Source: Chara braunii
Lineage: Eukaryota > Streptophyta > Charophyceae > Charales > Characeae
Assembly (NCBI GenBank): GCA_003427395.1
Contig: BFEA01000075.1
Coordinates: 750,763 to 772,702, forward strand
Direction of reading: 5' to 3'
DNA: 21,940 bases
Part shown: positions 1 to 11,426 of the stretch, piece by piece
Position numbering within the stretch: the first letter of the stretch is position 1
How the letters are laid out: every line of letters starts with the position of its first letter
Notes under the pieces: model-generated
Databases searched by the model: none
What the model was told of the DNA's origin: nothing
The model's input: only the letters and a program-made list of their open reading frames with translations
Program-made: the position numbers and the translations under genes

Positions 1-180
1 GTAGTCGCACACTCCACTCTCATCCTGCACAACTGCTTATCCAACGGTTTTATCCACGGGCCACCACATCCAGGTATAATTTCCGGGCTGGTTACGCGGT
101 TGAAGTGCAGTCTGTACATTATCAGCCATAGGACCTCCTCCGTGCAAGCATGGATTCGTGGAAAGGCAGGACCGCGGACA
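1..180. other. Unassigned open stretch at the left edge
   Basis: Both strands have a stop-free frame here. The plus strand reads STLILHNCLSNGFIHGPPHP and the minus strand HACTEEVLWLIMYRLHFNRV. Neither is a family I recognise. It may be the end of a gene or transposon outside the window, or chance. Confidence 0.2.
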
Positions 181-194
181 TAAGAGCATCGCGG

Positions 195-256
<62 letters not shown>
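195..256. repeat. (GT)n microsatellite
   Basis: About 30 GT units interrupted once by TTTT. T-rich runs follow at 294-330. Confidence 0.95.
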
Positions 257-259
<3 letters not shown>

Positions 260-382
260 TTTCCGCTACAACAGGTGAAGATTCATTCCAATGTTTTTTT
301 TTGTTTTTTTTTTTTTGTTTTTTTTTTGTTCCCCTGCTCTTGGTCCCCGCCGTAGTCGCAGCGGGCATCCTCTTGTATACAT

Positions 383-383
<1 letters not shown>

Positions 384-436
<53 letters not shown>
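384..436. repeat. (ATCT)n microsatellite
   Basis: About 13 tandem TATC/ATCT units. A GAA/A-rich run follows at 468-488. Confidence 0.95.
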
Positions 437-984
437 GTGTCTGGCCACCGCTGCTGATTTGCCCGAAGAAGAAGAAGAAAAAAAAAAATTACCAGCTTTT
501 CTTTTTAGGAGGACTCTTAACTCCATATCAGTCATGAAAAAATTCAATCTGCTTTTTTTTTTTTTTTTTTGGTGTGTGTATCTGGTCCGATGGACCACGG
601 ATCAGATATATCTGCTTTTTTAATTTTATTTATTTATTTATTTTTTTAAGGGATTTTTGTTTTTCATTTTTTTATCGTAACCAAATTAAAAAATATATAT
701 ATGGGGTTGTAGAGTCTTGCAAACCCTACCGAGGCAAAAAAAAACTTGTGACCAAAAAAAAAAACAAAGGTAGGCCCCGTTGGCCGCAGCAGCGGCCGAT
801 TTGCCCGCGGCATAGGCCGTGGGTGTCGCGTAGCCCAACGCCCTAGCCTTCCAGACTGGGGGCCCTTCCAAATTGAAAGTGTTAGCCTAAACTAAACTGG
901 GAAGGCGGGGTCTACAAGGCTACAAATGGGCGGAGGCACTGGAAGTAAGCCCGACAAGTAAAAGAGTTGCTCTTACTTCTTTCG
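437..984. other. Gene-less: A/T runs and low complexity
   Basis: T runs (about 552-570), A runs and T/A-rich sequence to about 770, then a GC-richer stretch (780-980) without a recognisable gene. Confidence 0.6.
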
Positions 985-1060
985 AAGTAGGAGCTAGCCT
1001 AATAGGTAATGCATTGAACTGCCATGTTGTAGACACGGGGATCAAGTTTGAGTATTTGCC
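985..1060 (+). mobile_element. Degenerate tRNA-like SINE head
   Basis: An A box TAGCCTAATAGG (995-1006) and a B-like GGATCAAGTTT (1039-1049) are 44 bp apart, as in a tRNA. There is no intact cloverleaf. It lies upstream of the U6 fragment on the same strand, with a perfect 10-bp hairpin (1130-1154) between them. Confidence 0.45.
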
Positions 1061-1129
1061 CCTGGTGGTAATAGTTCCTTTGGTTGGAGCAGCCCCTGGC
1101 AGAATGAGCTGGGCCACGATCGGTTTCGG

Positions 1130-1154
1130 CCACGCGATCATCAAGATCGCGTGG
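1130..1154. repeat. Perfect 10-bp inverted repeat
   Basis: CCACGCGATC - ATCAA - GATCGCGTGG. It lies between a tRNA-like head and the U6 fragment. Confidence 0.8.
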
Positions 1155-1177
1155 TCTGGGTCAGCCACACCTAAGTT

Positions 1178-1217
1178 GCATGGCCCCTGCATAAGGATGA
1201 CGCGCACAAATCGAGAA
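1178..1217 (+). pseudogene. Fragment of U6 snRNA 3' half
   Basis: GCATGGCCCCTGCATAAGGA followed by TGACGCGCACAAATCGAGAA matches the central and 3' part of U6 with about four changes. The 5' half of U6 is absent. It lies about 130 bp downstream of tRNA-like A and B boxes on the same strand (995-1049) and may be part of a composite short retroelement. There is no clear poly-A tail; T-rich and unrelated sequence follows. Confidence 0.8.
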
Positions 1218-1249
1218 GAAGCCTGAAGTTTTTTCAGTTTGTTGACATT

Positions 1250-1320
1250 GATACCTTTCAGGAATCGAACTTGGGTCTGTCTTTCACATAACTCGTGGCA
1301 ATCAGTCATGAGGATGGAAT
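1250..1320 (-). mobile_element. Antisense tRNA-like B box (SINE remnant)
   Basis: On the minus strand the sequence reads ACAGACCCAAGTTCGATTCC, a good B box. Its flank closely matches ACAGACCCAAGTTCGAATCC in the SINE at 17166-17353. An A box is not clear. Confidence 0.45.
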
Positions 1321-1429
1321 GACCGTTGGCTTAAGCCAACAGAAGTGAAAAAAAGAAAAAGAAAAAGAAAAAAAAGACTAAGCAAGGAGAACGGGCAACA
1401 GCTGTTAGGGGAGCATTCCCCCCCTCTTG

Positions 1430-1525
1430 CCTGATGGTATCTGGGTTCGAACTCACGTCAGTATTTTAAACAGTTTGTGCGTGCTCTGTGGCACCACGAG
1501 ATGCCCTGCCTTCGTGGCAGGGCCT
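1430..1525 (-). mobile_element. Antisense tRNA-like SINE remnant with hairpin
   Basis: The minus strand reads AAACTGTTTAAAATAC, then GTGAGTTCGAACCCAG, like the anticodon-to-B-box part of the SINEs at 12491 and 17166. A perfect 8-bp stem, GCCCTGCC-TTCGT-GGCAGGGC, lies at 1503-1523. Confidence 0.45.
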
Positions 1526-1794
1526 GTAAAAAATAAAAAAATGAAGACAAAAAACTTAAACGAGAAAAGAAAAAGGGGGGGGAAAGAAAGGGAAAAAAAA
1601 AAAGGGGGCATCAAGATTTTGAGAAAACCTGTATTTTTCAGTTTGCGCCAATATTATTTGATGGCGGAAATGATTTTTGTTGACACGAAAAATTATTATG
1701 TTGGTAGGTGGGCAGCTTATCCCACACGCATTATTTGTTTCAGATTTTTTTATTGAACGAATAGTTTGCAAAAATCCCCTAAAGTTGGGGTACT

Positions 1795-1895
1795 TTTTGC
1801 ACCCCCTTTGGGACTGTCGGGACTCGAGCTCGTGACTATCACGGGTTGTTCTTTCCCCCCCAACCTTGGCACTGAGCTGACACCCCTCAGAACGG
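1795..1895 (-). mobile_element. Antisense tRNA-like SINE remnant
   Basis: On the minus strand a GTCAGCTCAGTGCC (A-box-like) is followed by CACGAGCTCGAGTCCCGA (B-box-like). An A-rich stretch lies further downstream, near 1745-1755. No acceptor stem is visible. Boundaries are approximate. Confidence 0.45.
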
Positions 1896-4430
1896 GCACC
1901 ACATAGAAAAAAGCCAGCCAATGGCTGTCCAGGACGTAGCTGCAGCCATTTGGCTGCCCATTTCTAATATGGGAGACCACGGTTGGATCTCCACCACATA
2001 GGTCTTTGATCTTATGGTGAAGATTTGACCATGAGTTATAAAAAAAAGCAAAAGGTGGAGCAAGGCTGTGGCTGGGAATTCTTCAACCCATAACCACAGC
2101 AAGGCAGTGCAGCTCATACCTTTTTAAGGTCTGGCGTGGCAAGGAGTGGAAGCAGACAGAGACTCATATGGACCCATAACTGAAGCGATGTGAGTGTCCC
2201 ACCTTCATGATTGTAATACAACGGGGTGGACTGAAGCAAGGACACAGTGGATCAATGACTTGGCACAGCATGATACTATGGGTGCACAGTGAGCAATGAG
2301 GCTTCATACGTGACCCTTAGGAGTTGAGGGGTGGAATCAGGTGCAGAAGCAGTTATATGCAGCTAGGAGGAGATTAGAAGGTGTTGTTGGGATGCTTGGA
2401 GGTCTGCCAAAACTTGAGGGGGGTGTTACTGGACGAGGACTACTGGAGGTTTGTTGGAGGAGCTGGTGGTCTGCAAGGGGGTCGCAGGTGGAGCCAAGGC
2501 AGTTATAGTCATAGCTTGCAGCACCTTGCCGCAGCATAGGCTAATGTTGTGCATGTGGACGTCCTTGAGACGGGTGTTGGTGGTGCGTTGTGTGCACGCA
2601 GCAGGTTGCACCCTCAATTTTGAATGGTTATGCTGCCAACTTTTTGGCATAACAGCAGTGGCGTTTTTCATAGGGTTATGTTGCAGCGACAACTTTACTT
2701 TTGGTGAGGAGGTGTTGTTGGATTACCAGTGCGTCGAATGGCGAGGTGTTTTGAAGAGACGTGCTTCCAGTGTAACGACGCGCCTGGAGTGATACCTTTG
2801 GAGGTGTTATGCTGCCCGTTTGGCCAAGCGGCAACGTCTGTTTGTTTTTGGAGGTGTTGTGCATTTAATGGCACAATACGTGTGTTTTTGGGTTGAGGTG
2901 CTATTACGACAATGCCAAAAACGGTAGCACGGTATTTATTTATTTATTTTTGATGTTGTGTGCAACTGAGGTTGTCTTTACGAGTAGAACTGGTGTTGTT
3001 CCAGGCTGTGGGGCTAAATCTGGACGACGTGGCACGACAAGATATACAGTTTATTTTTGTGGGAGTAATATACATACGTTGGTCGTGATTGGAGCAAACC
3101 AATGTGGTCTAGGGGAGATATCAGTACTTGGATGACAGTTGAGATCCGATTCCAAGTGTGAGTTCCAACTCTGCAGGGTGTGATTTTGTTTTTATTGTGC
3201 GGCACGCATTCCCTGATGTGTGGGACCAGTGGGACTGGGGGAACCACTTTGTGGCATTGTGGGACTATGTGGGACCGCGCCACTTGGGTGAGCGGACCAG
3301 CAACACAACTTGGAAGGGGGTGCGCGTGGCAGAGTGATTATTGGGACTCACAACACTTGCGGTTTTGTGCCTAGGGTAAGTTTTTCCCCTTTTTTAGTGC
3401 GAGGTGCAAGCGGTTTTTACGTTTGAAGTCATCCGGTGCTATGGACGATAGAGTGGGACCAGTTAAAACCAACGTGGGGTTCATGATTCAGAGCACAAGA
3501 GGTTTGCTACTCCTATACCAGAAACTTATCCGCGTGGGACACGGTAATCGAAGGAGGTTTTGACTTGCGGTTTGATTTGGCACAGCCCTTGGAAGTTGTG
3601 GTACAATTGAGACTGCATTACAACTGGCTGGAACACTAGGACCACGTGGGACTTATTTTGAGAGCACCGTCTTAGAGGGTTATCTCACTTAAGCTTGAGT
3701 CTTCGCAGTGGGCCCAAGTTTGGTCTGTTCGGGTCCGTGGCGGAGGACACAGACCGTCATTTGATTATGAAGCGGCGACTTGATATTATTGGATTTAGCG
3801 AAAACTTTTTGATTGTAACTATTTGCTTTCATGAGTGAGGCAATTCAAATTTCGCTCAAGATCAGTTAGTGACTCGATTCCTCTTTCACGCTTGTGTGGG
3901 CCCACATTTTGTTTGACCCTGCTTTTCATTGTATATTCACAGAAAAAAGGTGGGGTAGAGGATGTGTGCTCATACGTGTAAAGAGTGGGGATCTGATGGG
4001 GTTATGGAGTGCTGGATTGTTGAACTTGTTGGTTGCTTTTCATTGTATAGGTAGGTAAAAAGGTGCTTGCAAAGGAGGTTGATTGAGCACGTTGGGAATG
4101 TTAAAAAAAAAGTTTTTCTTTTTGCCTTTTACCTCTATATTTGCTATATGGACTTGTGCTTTGGAAAGGGTTAACTCAATGGGCACCGTAAAAGGAACAT
4201 GCGACAATAAAAAAGAAGAAGTTAAATGAACTTACATTTTTATGAGGATCGTTCGTTCTGTGGCAATGAACCCCCGCCGCGTTTTATGCTCGGGCAAGGA
4301 GGAGGAGTACCCCATGGGCCCATAGCACTTCCTAGAGGGTTGGATGCATAACAACGAAGAGGGGTGTCAATTTTCCTTAGGGACTAACTTAGCAACCATG
4401 TGACCGCTTTATAAACCACCACGAATGCAA
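1896..4430. other. Gene-less stretch, unclassified
   Basis: No protein or RNA gene recognised. GGAGGTGTTGTG-like words recur between 2380 and 2870 (for example near 2450, 2707, 2800 and 2850), and GTGGGAC recurs from 3220 to 3650. The latter part could be an old LTR or other repeat, but I see no primer-binding site, terminal repeat or polymerase motif. Confidence 0.5.
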
Positions 4431-5735
4431 CTGGTGCCTCAAGAAGCTTTGGCTCGATAAAAAACTATATTAAAGCGGATGTGTGCAGGTGTCACTCTCG
4501 TAGATGAGATTCGTGTCGTAAGAAGTGCGGACCTGGAGTAGATAATGAGGTGGCGACTCTCTTTGGGAAAAGATTGCGATTGTGTCAATGCTTTGAATGT
4601 CATTATATTGAAGGTTGACAATTCATCATTCGAAGAACAACAAGAGCAATCACTGCTCAGGAAGACAAAGCAACCAACAAAAACCTTAGTTGACCCTTAC
4701 CTCGGGCAGGCTACACGGGTTGCCGAAGAATGGTCGAACTGAGGGTCCGAACTTAGGCTAAAAAATAAAGTATTTCGTTGACAGAAGTAAAATTTACTTT
4801 CAGATGTCATTTACTTCAGGGTTTAGAAGATGCAATGACGGACCTACGCACACAATGGAATAGATAGTTTTAGCGACTTAACTCATCATGTCAAAACTAA
4901 GATAGTCTGACTACCTTATTCTCTATCTTATAAAGTTCAACCTCATGTTGACTCGATTTATCGTACTTAAATCTGCGGAATTCGACTGATGATAATTTGA
5001 TTTTATGTTCTACCTTATGATGTTTGAAAACTTATAGGTATCCTTTCGACTTCCTCATCGAAATGGGTTCAGTCTATCTGGTTTGTCGTACAATTATTTT
5101 CTATCGGCTATGGTCGAACTGATCTGATGGAGTTAGGTTTGAGTATGACAATAATTTCCTCTCTAAGTAATAAGTAAAACACATTAGGATTATTTATGGG
5201 TTTCACGCTTGGTTGAGACTGTCATAGTCGACTGACGTTAGTTCGTACTTAGGTCATCAGTGTCCTAGGGAACAAACGACGTTCAGGTTGAGGCGGTGTT
5301 TTAACCACGCGTGCCTATACTGTTGCGAACAAGCAAACGCCCTCGGCGGACTTACCTCTCCAATTGCATCTAAAAACTTTCGTATGTGGGTCAGTAATTC
5401 GGTAGGGATATGCACATAAGGGTGGTGACAACCCCTTAGGAAAGGCAAGTTGTGCCTCGTGGGAACCTGTTCTGTCTCGATGGTTCACGAGATTACTTGC
5501 GCATTGTCCCAAAATTGTCTCTAGTTTTGTTGGTGAGAAAAGCGAGAGCCGATGTGTTCAACACTGGGACCGTCGGTGTTCGAGCAAGGAAAAACGTGTT
5601 GATTGGATAGATGACATGGGGCTATAGCTCGAGAGCCAAAGACCTTGCATCTTGTTTTTTTGGTTCCTTTGCTGGTTACAATTGGGAGCTAAGTGCATGG
5701 CGATATGTCATTCTTTCTCATGATTTTCAGCAAAC

Positions 5736-5798
<63 letters not shown>

Positions 5799-7189
5799 AA
5801 GGATGCATGAACATTGAACAAATGTATGATTATACATGTGTCATAATGTGTGAATGGGTGCTCGTCCTCGTATTGTAAACAATTTTATCGGGTTATGATC
5901 GTTAAAATACAAGTATCAGCATCAATTCATTGGTTAGGCGTGTGTCTATTTTTTTTAGAAGTAATGTGCTAATGACGGATGTATGTGACTTCGAATTATC
6001 TTTCTTTATTAACGATCTCGTCAGAGGTGTACTCCGCGCTTTCAAGCGATCCACCCGGGTCGTTCCCTCTCATCATCTAGAAGGATGTAATTAGGAACTT
6101 CGCCGCGTCTACATCGATCGAAAGCGCACAACCCTTCCAACATCCATCACTTCTCTCATTTTTATCATATCATGGATAAAAAAAAAATTGTCAGTTTTGT
6201 TTTTCTTGCCCACGAGCATATGAGTCATTGTGTATCTCCTCGAGGAATTTTGTTGATGTCACCCAGTGTATATCTACGACCCCTGCCCTTCGTCCTTAGA
6301 CAAGTCGACGCGCATGAGCTCGGAATAACTTATTCCGGAACTTTCTATTAGTTTCCTGGGTAATTCCCCATCCCAACGAAATGTCGAAAGCAAAAGCTAC
6401 TTCACGTGGACGAACTTCAGATGCGAAAGAACCCCCGCAACCACTGAGGTTTTATCATTTTGTCTTGTGGTGGATCCGTGTATATCGACCATGTGGACTG
6501 AGTGAGCTGAACCATCAGGACGTCAACTTCTCGAACCTTCCCGACCATGACCTTTCTCGTACAACGAGGACAAAATGCGTATCTGTGAGTGGGACATGCG
6601 ATAAGTTATCGCTAAGATAGGCGGACCTTATTACTTCCCTTCTAAGACACAATGTTCAAGATTTATAAATGTTGGTTTTATGATTGTTGATACTCACTTC
6701 CCCCCTTATTATGTTTTACTTCCCTTCAACAAATTGATCATCGTCCCGTGGCCGACAGTTGTGCCCCATTGGCCTCGTACTCTGTGCAATGATTGTCGCC
6801 GCACGGAACACTTTCAAGCCAAAGGATTCAACTATCGGACACGTGGTGAGGAGGGATACAAGCAAAAAGTAGTAAGACTGTGACCCTCTAATTCGGATTC
6901 ATATGTCTGTGATGAGCGACATCGGCCCCTTGTGTGAAATCGTGATCCGATGTGTGTCCCCTATCCCTTCCGACCCAAAAAGAGGCATCACGCCACGCGC
7001 ATTGAAGTTCAAAGACACTTTTTGGACTAGGCGACCATTGAGGAAGGGTCTTGTTCCCTAGCCTCTCCGACTATTGTTTGTCGCTCTATATCTAGGATCA
7101 CGGCGGGTATGTTTATGTCTCCACACCCAATTTTCCAAAAATCCATAGCACACCCCATTTCGCAACTTTCCCAACCCATTTTTACGCTT
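4431..7189. other. Gene-less stretch, unclassified
   Basis: Apart from the (CT)n at 5740-5796 and an A run near 6180, this is unique-looking sequence with only short open frames (at most about 80 codons), none of which resembles a known protein. No splice-linked exons could be recognised. Confidence 0.5.
5740..5796. repeat. (CT)n microsatellite
   Basis: About 28 uninterrupted CT units in a region without a recognised gene. Confidence 0.95.
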
Positions 7190-9252
7190 TAGTCACTCTG
7201 ATAAGGAAAGTAGAAAAGGCCGTGAGGTTAGAGCGTTACAACCGTTCGGCGGGGACTTCAGTGATTTCCATAGCTTCTCAAACTCTGGGTCCGTTGAAGA
7301 GAGATTGTCTGACGTGATTGTCTGCCATCCTCGTGTGGCAATTGCAGATGGGGGTTCTCGTCTTTTAGCCTGAGCTTTTATCCATTTGCCACGGTGTATT
7401 CTGACAGGTAGGTGACCATCTGATCTTCTGCTCTAGATGTTCAGCCCCAGGCCTGTGGATCGATACTAAGTTGATTAAAAGGGACCCTACCAATCCACAT
7501 GACAACTCTCGGTGTTGGGATCTTTCCTTTGCTTTCTACGACATGAATCTGGGGAGGGTCGTCCCATCACCTGATTACGTCTTTGTCAATTAGAGTTAGT
7601 TTGTTTGTGTGGTTTTCACACCTCCAATGTTCCACTCTTATGAAACCGCTGGGTATATTCTCCAACAGTTTCCACACAACATTGTGTTCGACTTTGAGTT
7701 CCCAGATGTACCAGGCACCTGAGGGGTCGAGTCCCTCTGGCCCAAAATGTTGAGTCATTCTTGCAGGATGAATTCGATGATCAAAGGTCAATGTTCTTCA
7801 ATATTTCTCATGCCTCTCATTTCCAGTTTGATATCAACCAATGGGCACCAGTCTTCTAGGACTAATGACCGAAGGTCTTCAAGTCTTACCATGCCTCTGC
7901 ATACCAGGCTAGTCCAAAGGAGCCGTTGAGCCATCTGGCACCAAGGGGTTGCCATAGTTGTTTGTGATTTCAAGGTTATCGAAGATCTGATGCGCCAGGA
8001 CCTCGCCTTTGAAAACTGGTGCTGAGAGAATGGACGGGGGGAGTTTGTTCCACGCCCAACTGATTACCTTCCGAAATTTCAATTTTATCTTTTTTTTTAT
8101 GAAGGACTTCATAAACAGGCACGTCCATACGTCCTTAGGTCTGTTGAGATTCCACTCCCATATTAGGATCCAAGCCACCAGCTCTACCGAATGATCCTTG
8201 TGTGGCAGAGGCAACCTTGTATATCCAATTGGCCAACTGAGCCTGGTTTTTTCGTGTTGGGTTCCCCAATTTTAGACAACCTTCCGACTGTGGAAGATTA
8301 GAGTCCCCCACACTACTTTATCCTGGAAACCTTCCATTTCTTGTGCTCTCAGTTTCCAAACAAAACTTATCACAGGTCTTTTCACTGCTTTAATGACACC
8401 TTCTGCAATTTTTTTCACAGTGCTGACAAACCATAGGATGGAAAAAAATGACATGTTGGCGACCAGAGTCCGACCAATTAACGAGAGATGTCATGCCGAA
8501 CACCAAATTATGAGTCGTGTTGCAATACGTTGCTGCAATAGTAGCCCTTGCGTAGTGAAGGTTACCTGCAGGTTGATGAGTACCCTAGGAAACACTCCTC
8601 CTCTCCTTTTTCCACCCATTTCATCCTTCACTCCACTGTCAATTCGTATTGCTTTGGAAGCATGTGAACCGACTTGTTCCAGTTTACTGAAGCTTTCGAC
8701 AACAAGGAGTATTCCGCCATGATTCCCTTCAGTGCGGATAAAGACTCCGTTGAGTTTCCGTTTACAAATAGGTCGTCGGCGAGGGCCTTGACTGTGCATT
8801 CTGAACTGGAGTGGAGTTGAAGACCTTTGACAAGCGGACAACGCTTGATACGATTTAAAAGTATTTTCGCAACGCGAAGAGTAGAGGAGCTAGAGGGTGA
8901 GGAGAGATGACCATTGATCATTACAGCGGATGTGGAAAAGGTATACATCCCAGTGACCCAATTGCAAAAACTGTTTCCAAAGCCCATTCGCTTCTAGGTT
9001 GTCGACGAAAGTCCAACCCACCTTGTCGTATGCTTTCTCCAGATCGAGCAGTATGACTTCTGTGTTTAAGTGCTCTGTCTGTACCACTTCTAGAGCTTCG
9101 ATTGCCGTCACGATGTTGTTGAAGATGGAGCGCCCTTGCACAAAAGCGCCCTGATCTCTCACCACTAGTTCTAGAAGTAGTCGTGCGAGTCTTCTTGCCG
9201 ATGCCTTCACGAGAACCTTGTATGATACATTTAGAAGGGAGATTGGGCGCCA
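7190..9252 (-). mobile_element. LINE (non-LTR retrotransposon) relic, RT domain to C-terminal part
   Basis: Read on the minus strand from 9252 downward it opens WRPISLLNVSYKVLVKASAR, then DQGAFVQGRSIFNNIVTAIE, then ILLDLEKAYDKVGW. This is the classic start of a LINE reverse transcriptase. A frameshift near 8985 leads into MGFGNSFCNWVTGMYTFSTS and VMINGHLSS. The catalytic box reads LADDLFV (Asp codons at 8772-8777). Further pieces are FLGY, LQQRIATRLIIWCSA, FFSILWFVSTVKKIAEG and KAVKRPVISFVWKLRA. The tail includes VVWKLLENIPSGF, KLTLIDKDVIR, IPTPRVVMWIGRVPFNQL and FEKLWKSLKS. The RQGCPL-type motif between INGH and the helix before the ADD box is missing, and there are many frameshifts, so the copy is dead. 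The end near 7190 is approximate and I see no tail there. Confidence 0.87.
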
Positions 9253-9570
9253 TTTTTTTTTTTTTTTTTTACAATTGCTCTAACCTATTTGTGGGGAGCA
9301 GCACGTGCTGGGAACCGGGCCCAACGTCCCATCTGGAATTATACAAGACATGTGAAATACTGGGGCCATTACCCGACTTCGGCTGAGAATCAATTAAGAA
9401 AATTCAAGGAAATTTAGTAGAAGTCACGAGTAACTACTAAGTTGCTAACCAATTCAACAATCCTTTTTTTTATATCAAAAGGCCTCCCAACCGTGAAATA
9501 GATCAGTGAAGACCCATTCAATCCCACCTAAGACTACCACCAGCATGACTGTTTTCAACACAAGCCGGAG

Positions 9571-9786
9571 CTCTACCAGGCCTCATGCTCCCTTTAGGCT
9601 GGGTCACAGAGTTGCACCACCTTGCTCCAGCTCCCGCCAACATTGCTCCAGCTATGACCCCCGATGACCACTGAGACTGGCCCCACAAGCAGCCCCCCAG
9701 ATCTCTCTACCAGGCCTCACGTCCCCAATAAGCTAGGTCACAGAGTTGCACCACTTGGCTCCGGCTCCGTCCAGCGTTGCTCCAGC
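9571..9786. repeat. Direct repeat, two 82-bp copies 134 bp apart
   Basis: The copies at 9571-9652 and 9705-9786 both run CTCTACCAGGCCTCA, GGTCACAGAGTTGCACCAC, GCTCC and GTTGCTCCAGC-like sequence with about 20% difference. They lie inside the 1.94-kb insertion. I see no coding function. Confidence 0.75.
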
Positions 9787-9922
9787 ATCAGTCTTCGAGG
9801 GCGACCAAATTTTCGACCACCTTTAGAAGAATCACAGATGGCTTGCCGGATCGCACCTATTCCTACCACCTCCTCGAGAGGCAACTAGACTGGATGTTAA
9901 ACCACCAGTACTTCCTAAAGTC

Positions 9923-9995
9923 GTGCCCAAATTCATCCAATTAGGAAACGTACGGGCCACTACAGGAACGCCCAAATTCATCCAACTAGAAACGT
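9923..9995. repeat. Short direct repeat (CCCAAATTCATCCAA)
   Basis: Two 28-29-bp copies start at 9923 and 9968, sharing GCCCAAATTCATCCAA followed by TAGGAAACGT or TAGAAACGT. They lie within the 1.94-kb insertion. Confidence 0.75.
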
Positions 9996-11188
9996 TTCTA
10001 CTCTATTTTTTTTCCGCGGCCGATAGCTGGGCCAAGTACTGGTGGTTTAAAATTCCTCAAGAAGGATCACCCCTCCCTCCCCATACCCATTCCCCCTCAG
10101 CCCTACACTGCCTCCGCCGAGACGAGCCTCGCGCTCTCCCTCGGCCCCAATATAGGACCAACCTTCTCCCCCCTTGCCCCAGGGGCATGCAGTCCCCTCC
10201 TAAAACATGCCCCCCCATCCCTTGCTCATTTCTGCCTCCACCGGGGCTGATGTTGACCCCACGCACCACCCCCTGCCCCAGAATAGGGCAACCCCCCTAA
10301 CTCCGCCCCTACCCTCTCCGAGACATTCACCTCCCACCTTGTGATACCTCTGCAGGATAGTGCTCCCCCCACCCCCTTCTTCCAGTTCTATCCAACGGGG
10401 ATGATCCCATCCAGCCAACTGCAGTTATTGATAACTCCCTTACCAAAATGTTGAATCCTCTTCGTACGACTTGCAATTTGAAAAAACATGTGCGATAACC
10501 CCCGAGCACCGTGCATCTCTTAAGAATGAACTGCTGAGAAGTCCCAGGGCGGCGATCAAGCTGTTGCAATTATTCTCATGCCCCCTGCGTCAATCGAAAG
10601 TTGGCAGCTCCCACCAAGTACTCCTATCACCAATTTGAAAAACTCAAAAAATGATTCTCAAATTTAGAAGTATAGTAGCACAATTCCGAAATTTCCGGGA
10701 TCGTAGTAGAAGCTACTTGCGAGTCTTAGAAATTGTAGGCTAAAGACTAAGAATACATATTATGTTAATGATATAAGACTAATTAATGCGTTTACAACTT
10801 TACAACCAGTTGAGAGGTTGAGAGGTTAGAATTTAGGGTTTCAATTTTTCCGAATTTCAAGAATTGATATGTAGTTCAAGAGATCAAATCATGACCTAAC
10901 GATGGAATTTCTGGACCATTTATGCTAACGATGGAATGGTGATAACGAACAGGAATATTGCCCTAAGGCAACACACGGATCATAGTTGCGTAAACAATAT
11001 TTCGAATCACCCTATCAAAAGGACAAAGTAAAGAAAACAATTAACACGATACTAGTCGCATCCAGCCAGAATGACATCTGATGAAACGTATGGGACAACA
11101 TCCAGCTACCGCTTATAGAAAAGGTCAACACATAGAAAGATAACACACACAAATCAACTACGAGCAACTACTAGCTAAACATATGCTT

Positions 11189-11241
11189 GTTCTTACATCA
11201 GCCTTGTCTCCCTTCTTGAACAGCACTGAGATCACACCATG
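11189..11241 (-). mobile_element. LINE fragment joining the linker to the RT domain
   Basis: On the minus strand this 53-bp island reads HGVISVLFKKGDKADVR, the conserved peptide that in plant LINEs stands just before NWRPISLLN. The next residues, WRPISLLN, start at 9252, on the far side of a 1936-bp insertion. On the other side the upstream linker ends at 11427 behind a 185-bp insertion. The island therefore links the two larger relics as parts of one original LINE copy. Confidence 0.8.
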
Positions 11242-11426
11242 GGTTCTACGGTCAGTGTGGCTGTGTAGAATGAGTGTGGTTGGGTACACCGTGTCGCGGG
11301 ATCTCCGTGCCGGGGTGGGGTGAAGTGCTCATCTTGGGGCTTCACTTTCACCCCAGCCCACTTAGCCTTATGGTTAGGTGTTAGCCTGCCAAGTCGTTGG
11401 TTGTGTTTTCGAGTCTTGTATCAGAC
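11242..11426 (+). mobile_element. 185-bp SINE-like insertion in the LINE
   Basis: This interrupts the LINE between GKLGKG and HGVISVLF. Possible target duplications are ATCACACCATG (11231-11241) and ATCACATATG (11427-11436). Near the right end is a tRNA-like A box, TAGCCTTATGGTTAGG (11363-11378), and a weak B box, TTTTCGAGTCT (11406-11416), with tRNA-like spacing of about 43 bp. A GGTGAAGTG...CACTTTCACC hairpin lies upstream of them. There is no poly-A tail, and the boxes lie at the wrong end for a simple SINE, so the class is uncertain. Confidence 0.5.

Larger units (their letters stand above)
9253..11188. mobile_element. 1936-bp insertion splitting the LINE, ending in a T18 run
   Basis: The LINE peptide KADVR|N|WRPISLL is interrupted between GTAAGAAC (at 11189) and TGGCGCCC (at 9252). 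The insert has 18 T at its left edge, that is, a poly-A tail if read on the minus strand. No target duplication is evident. Inside I see no protein I recognise. There is a proline- and cytosine-rich stretch (about 10060-10380) and there are two pairs of internal direct repeats. AT-rich unique sequence fills 10600-11188. It is probably a retroelement of unknown type, with several events possible. Confidence 0.6.

Noticed and set aside
920-1309. Minus-strand open frame of 129 codons
   Set aside because: It reads through the antisense of a U6 fragment and of tRNA-like units, so it is unlikely to be a protein.
2805-2845. tRNA-Leu/Ser-like D arm (TTTGGCCAAGCGGCAAC)
   Set aside because: There is no B box at the right distance and no cloverleaf.
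9923-10300. Proline-rich open frame of 125 codons
   Set aside because: It arises from a C-rich stretch in the insertion. There are no domains, and the opposite strand is equally open.
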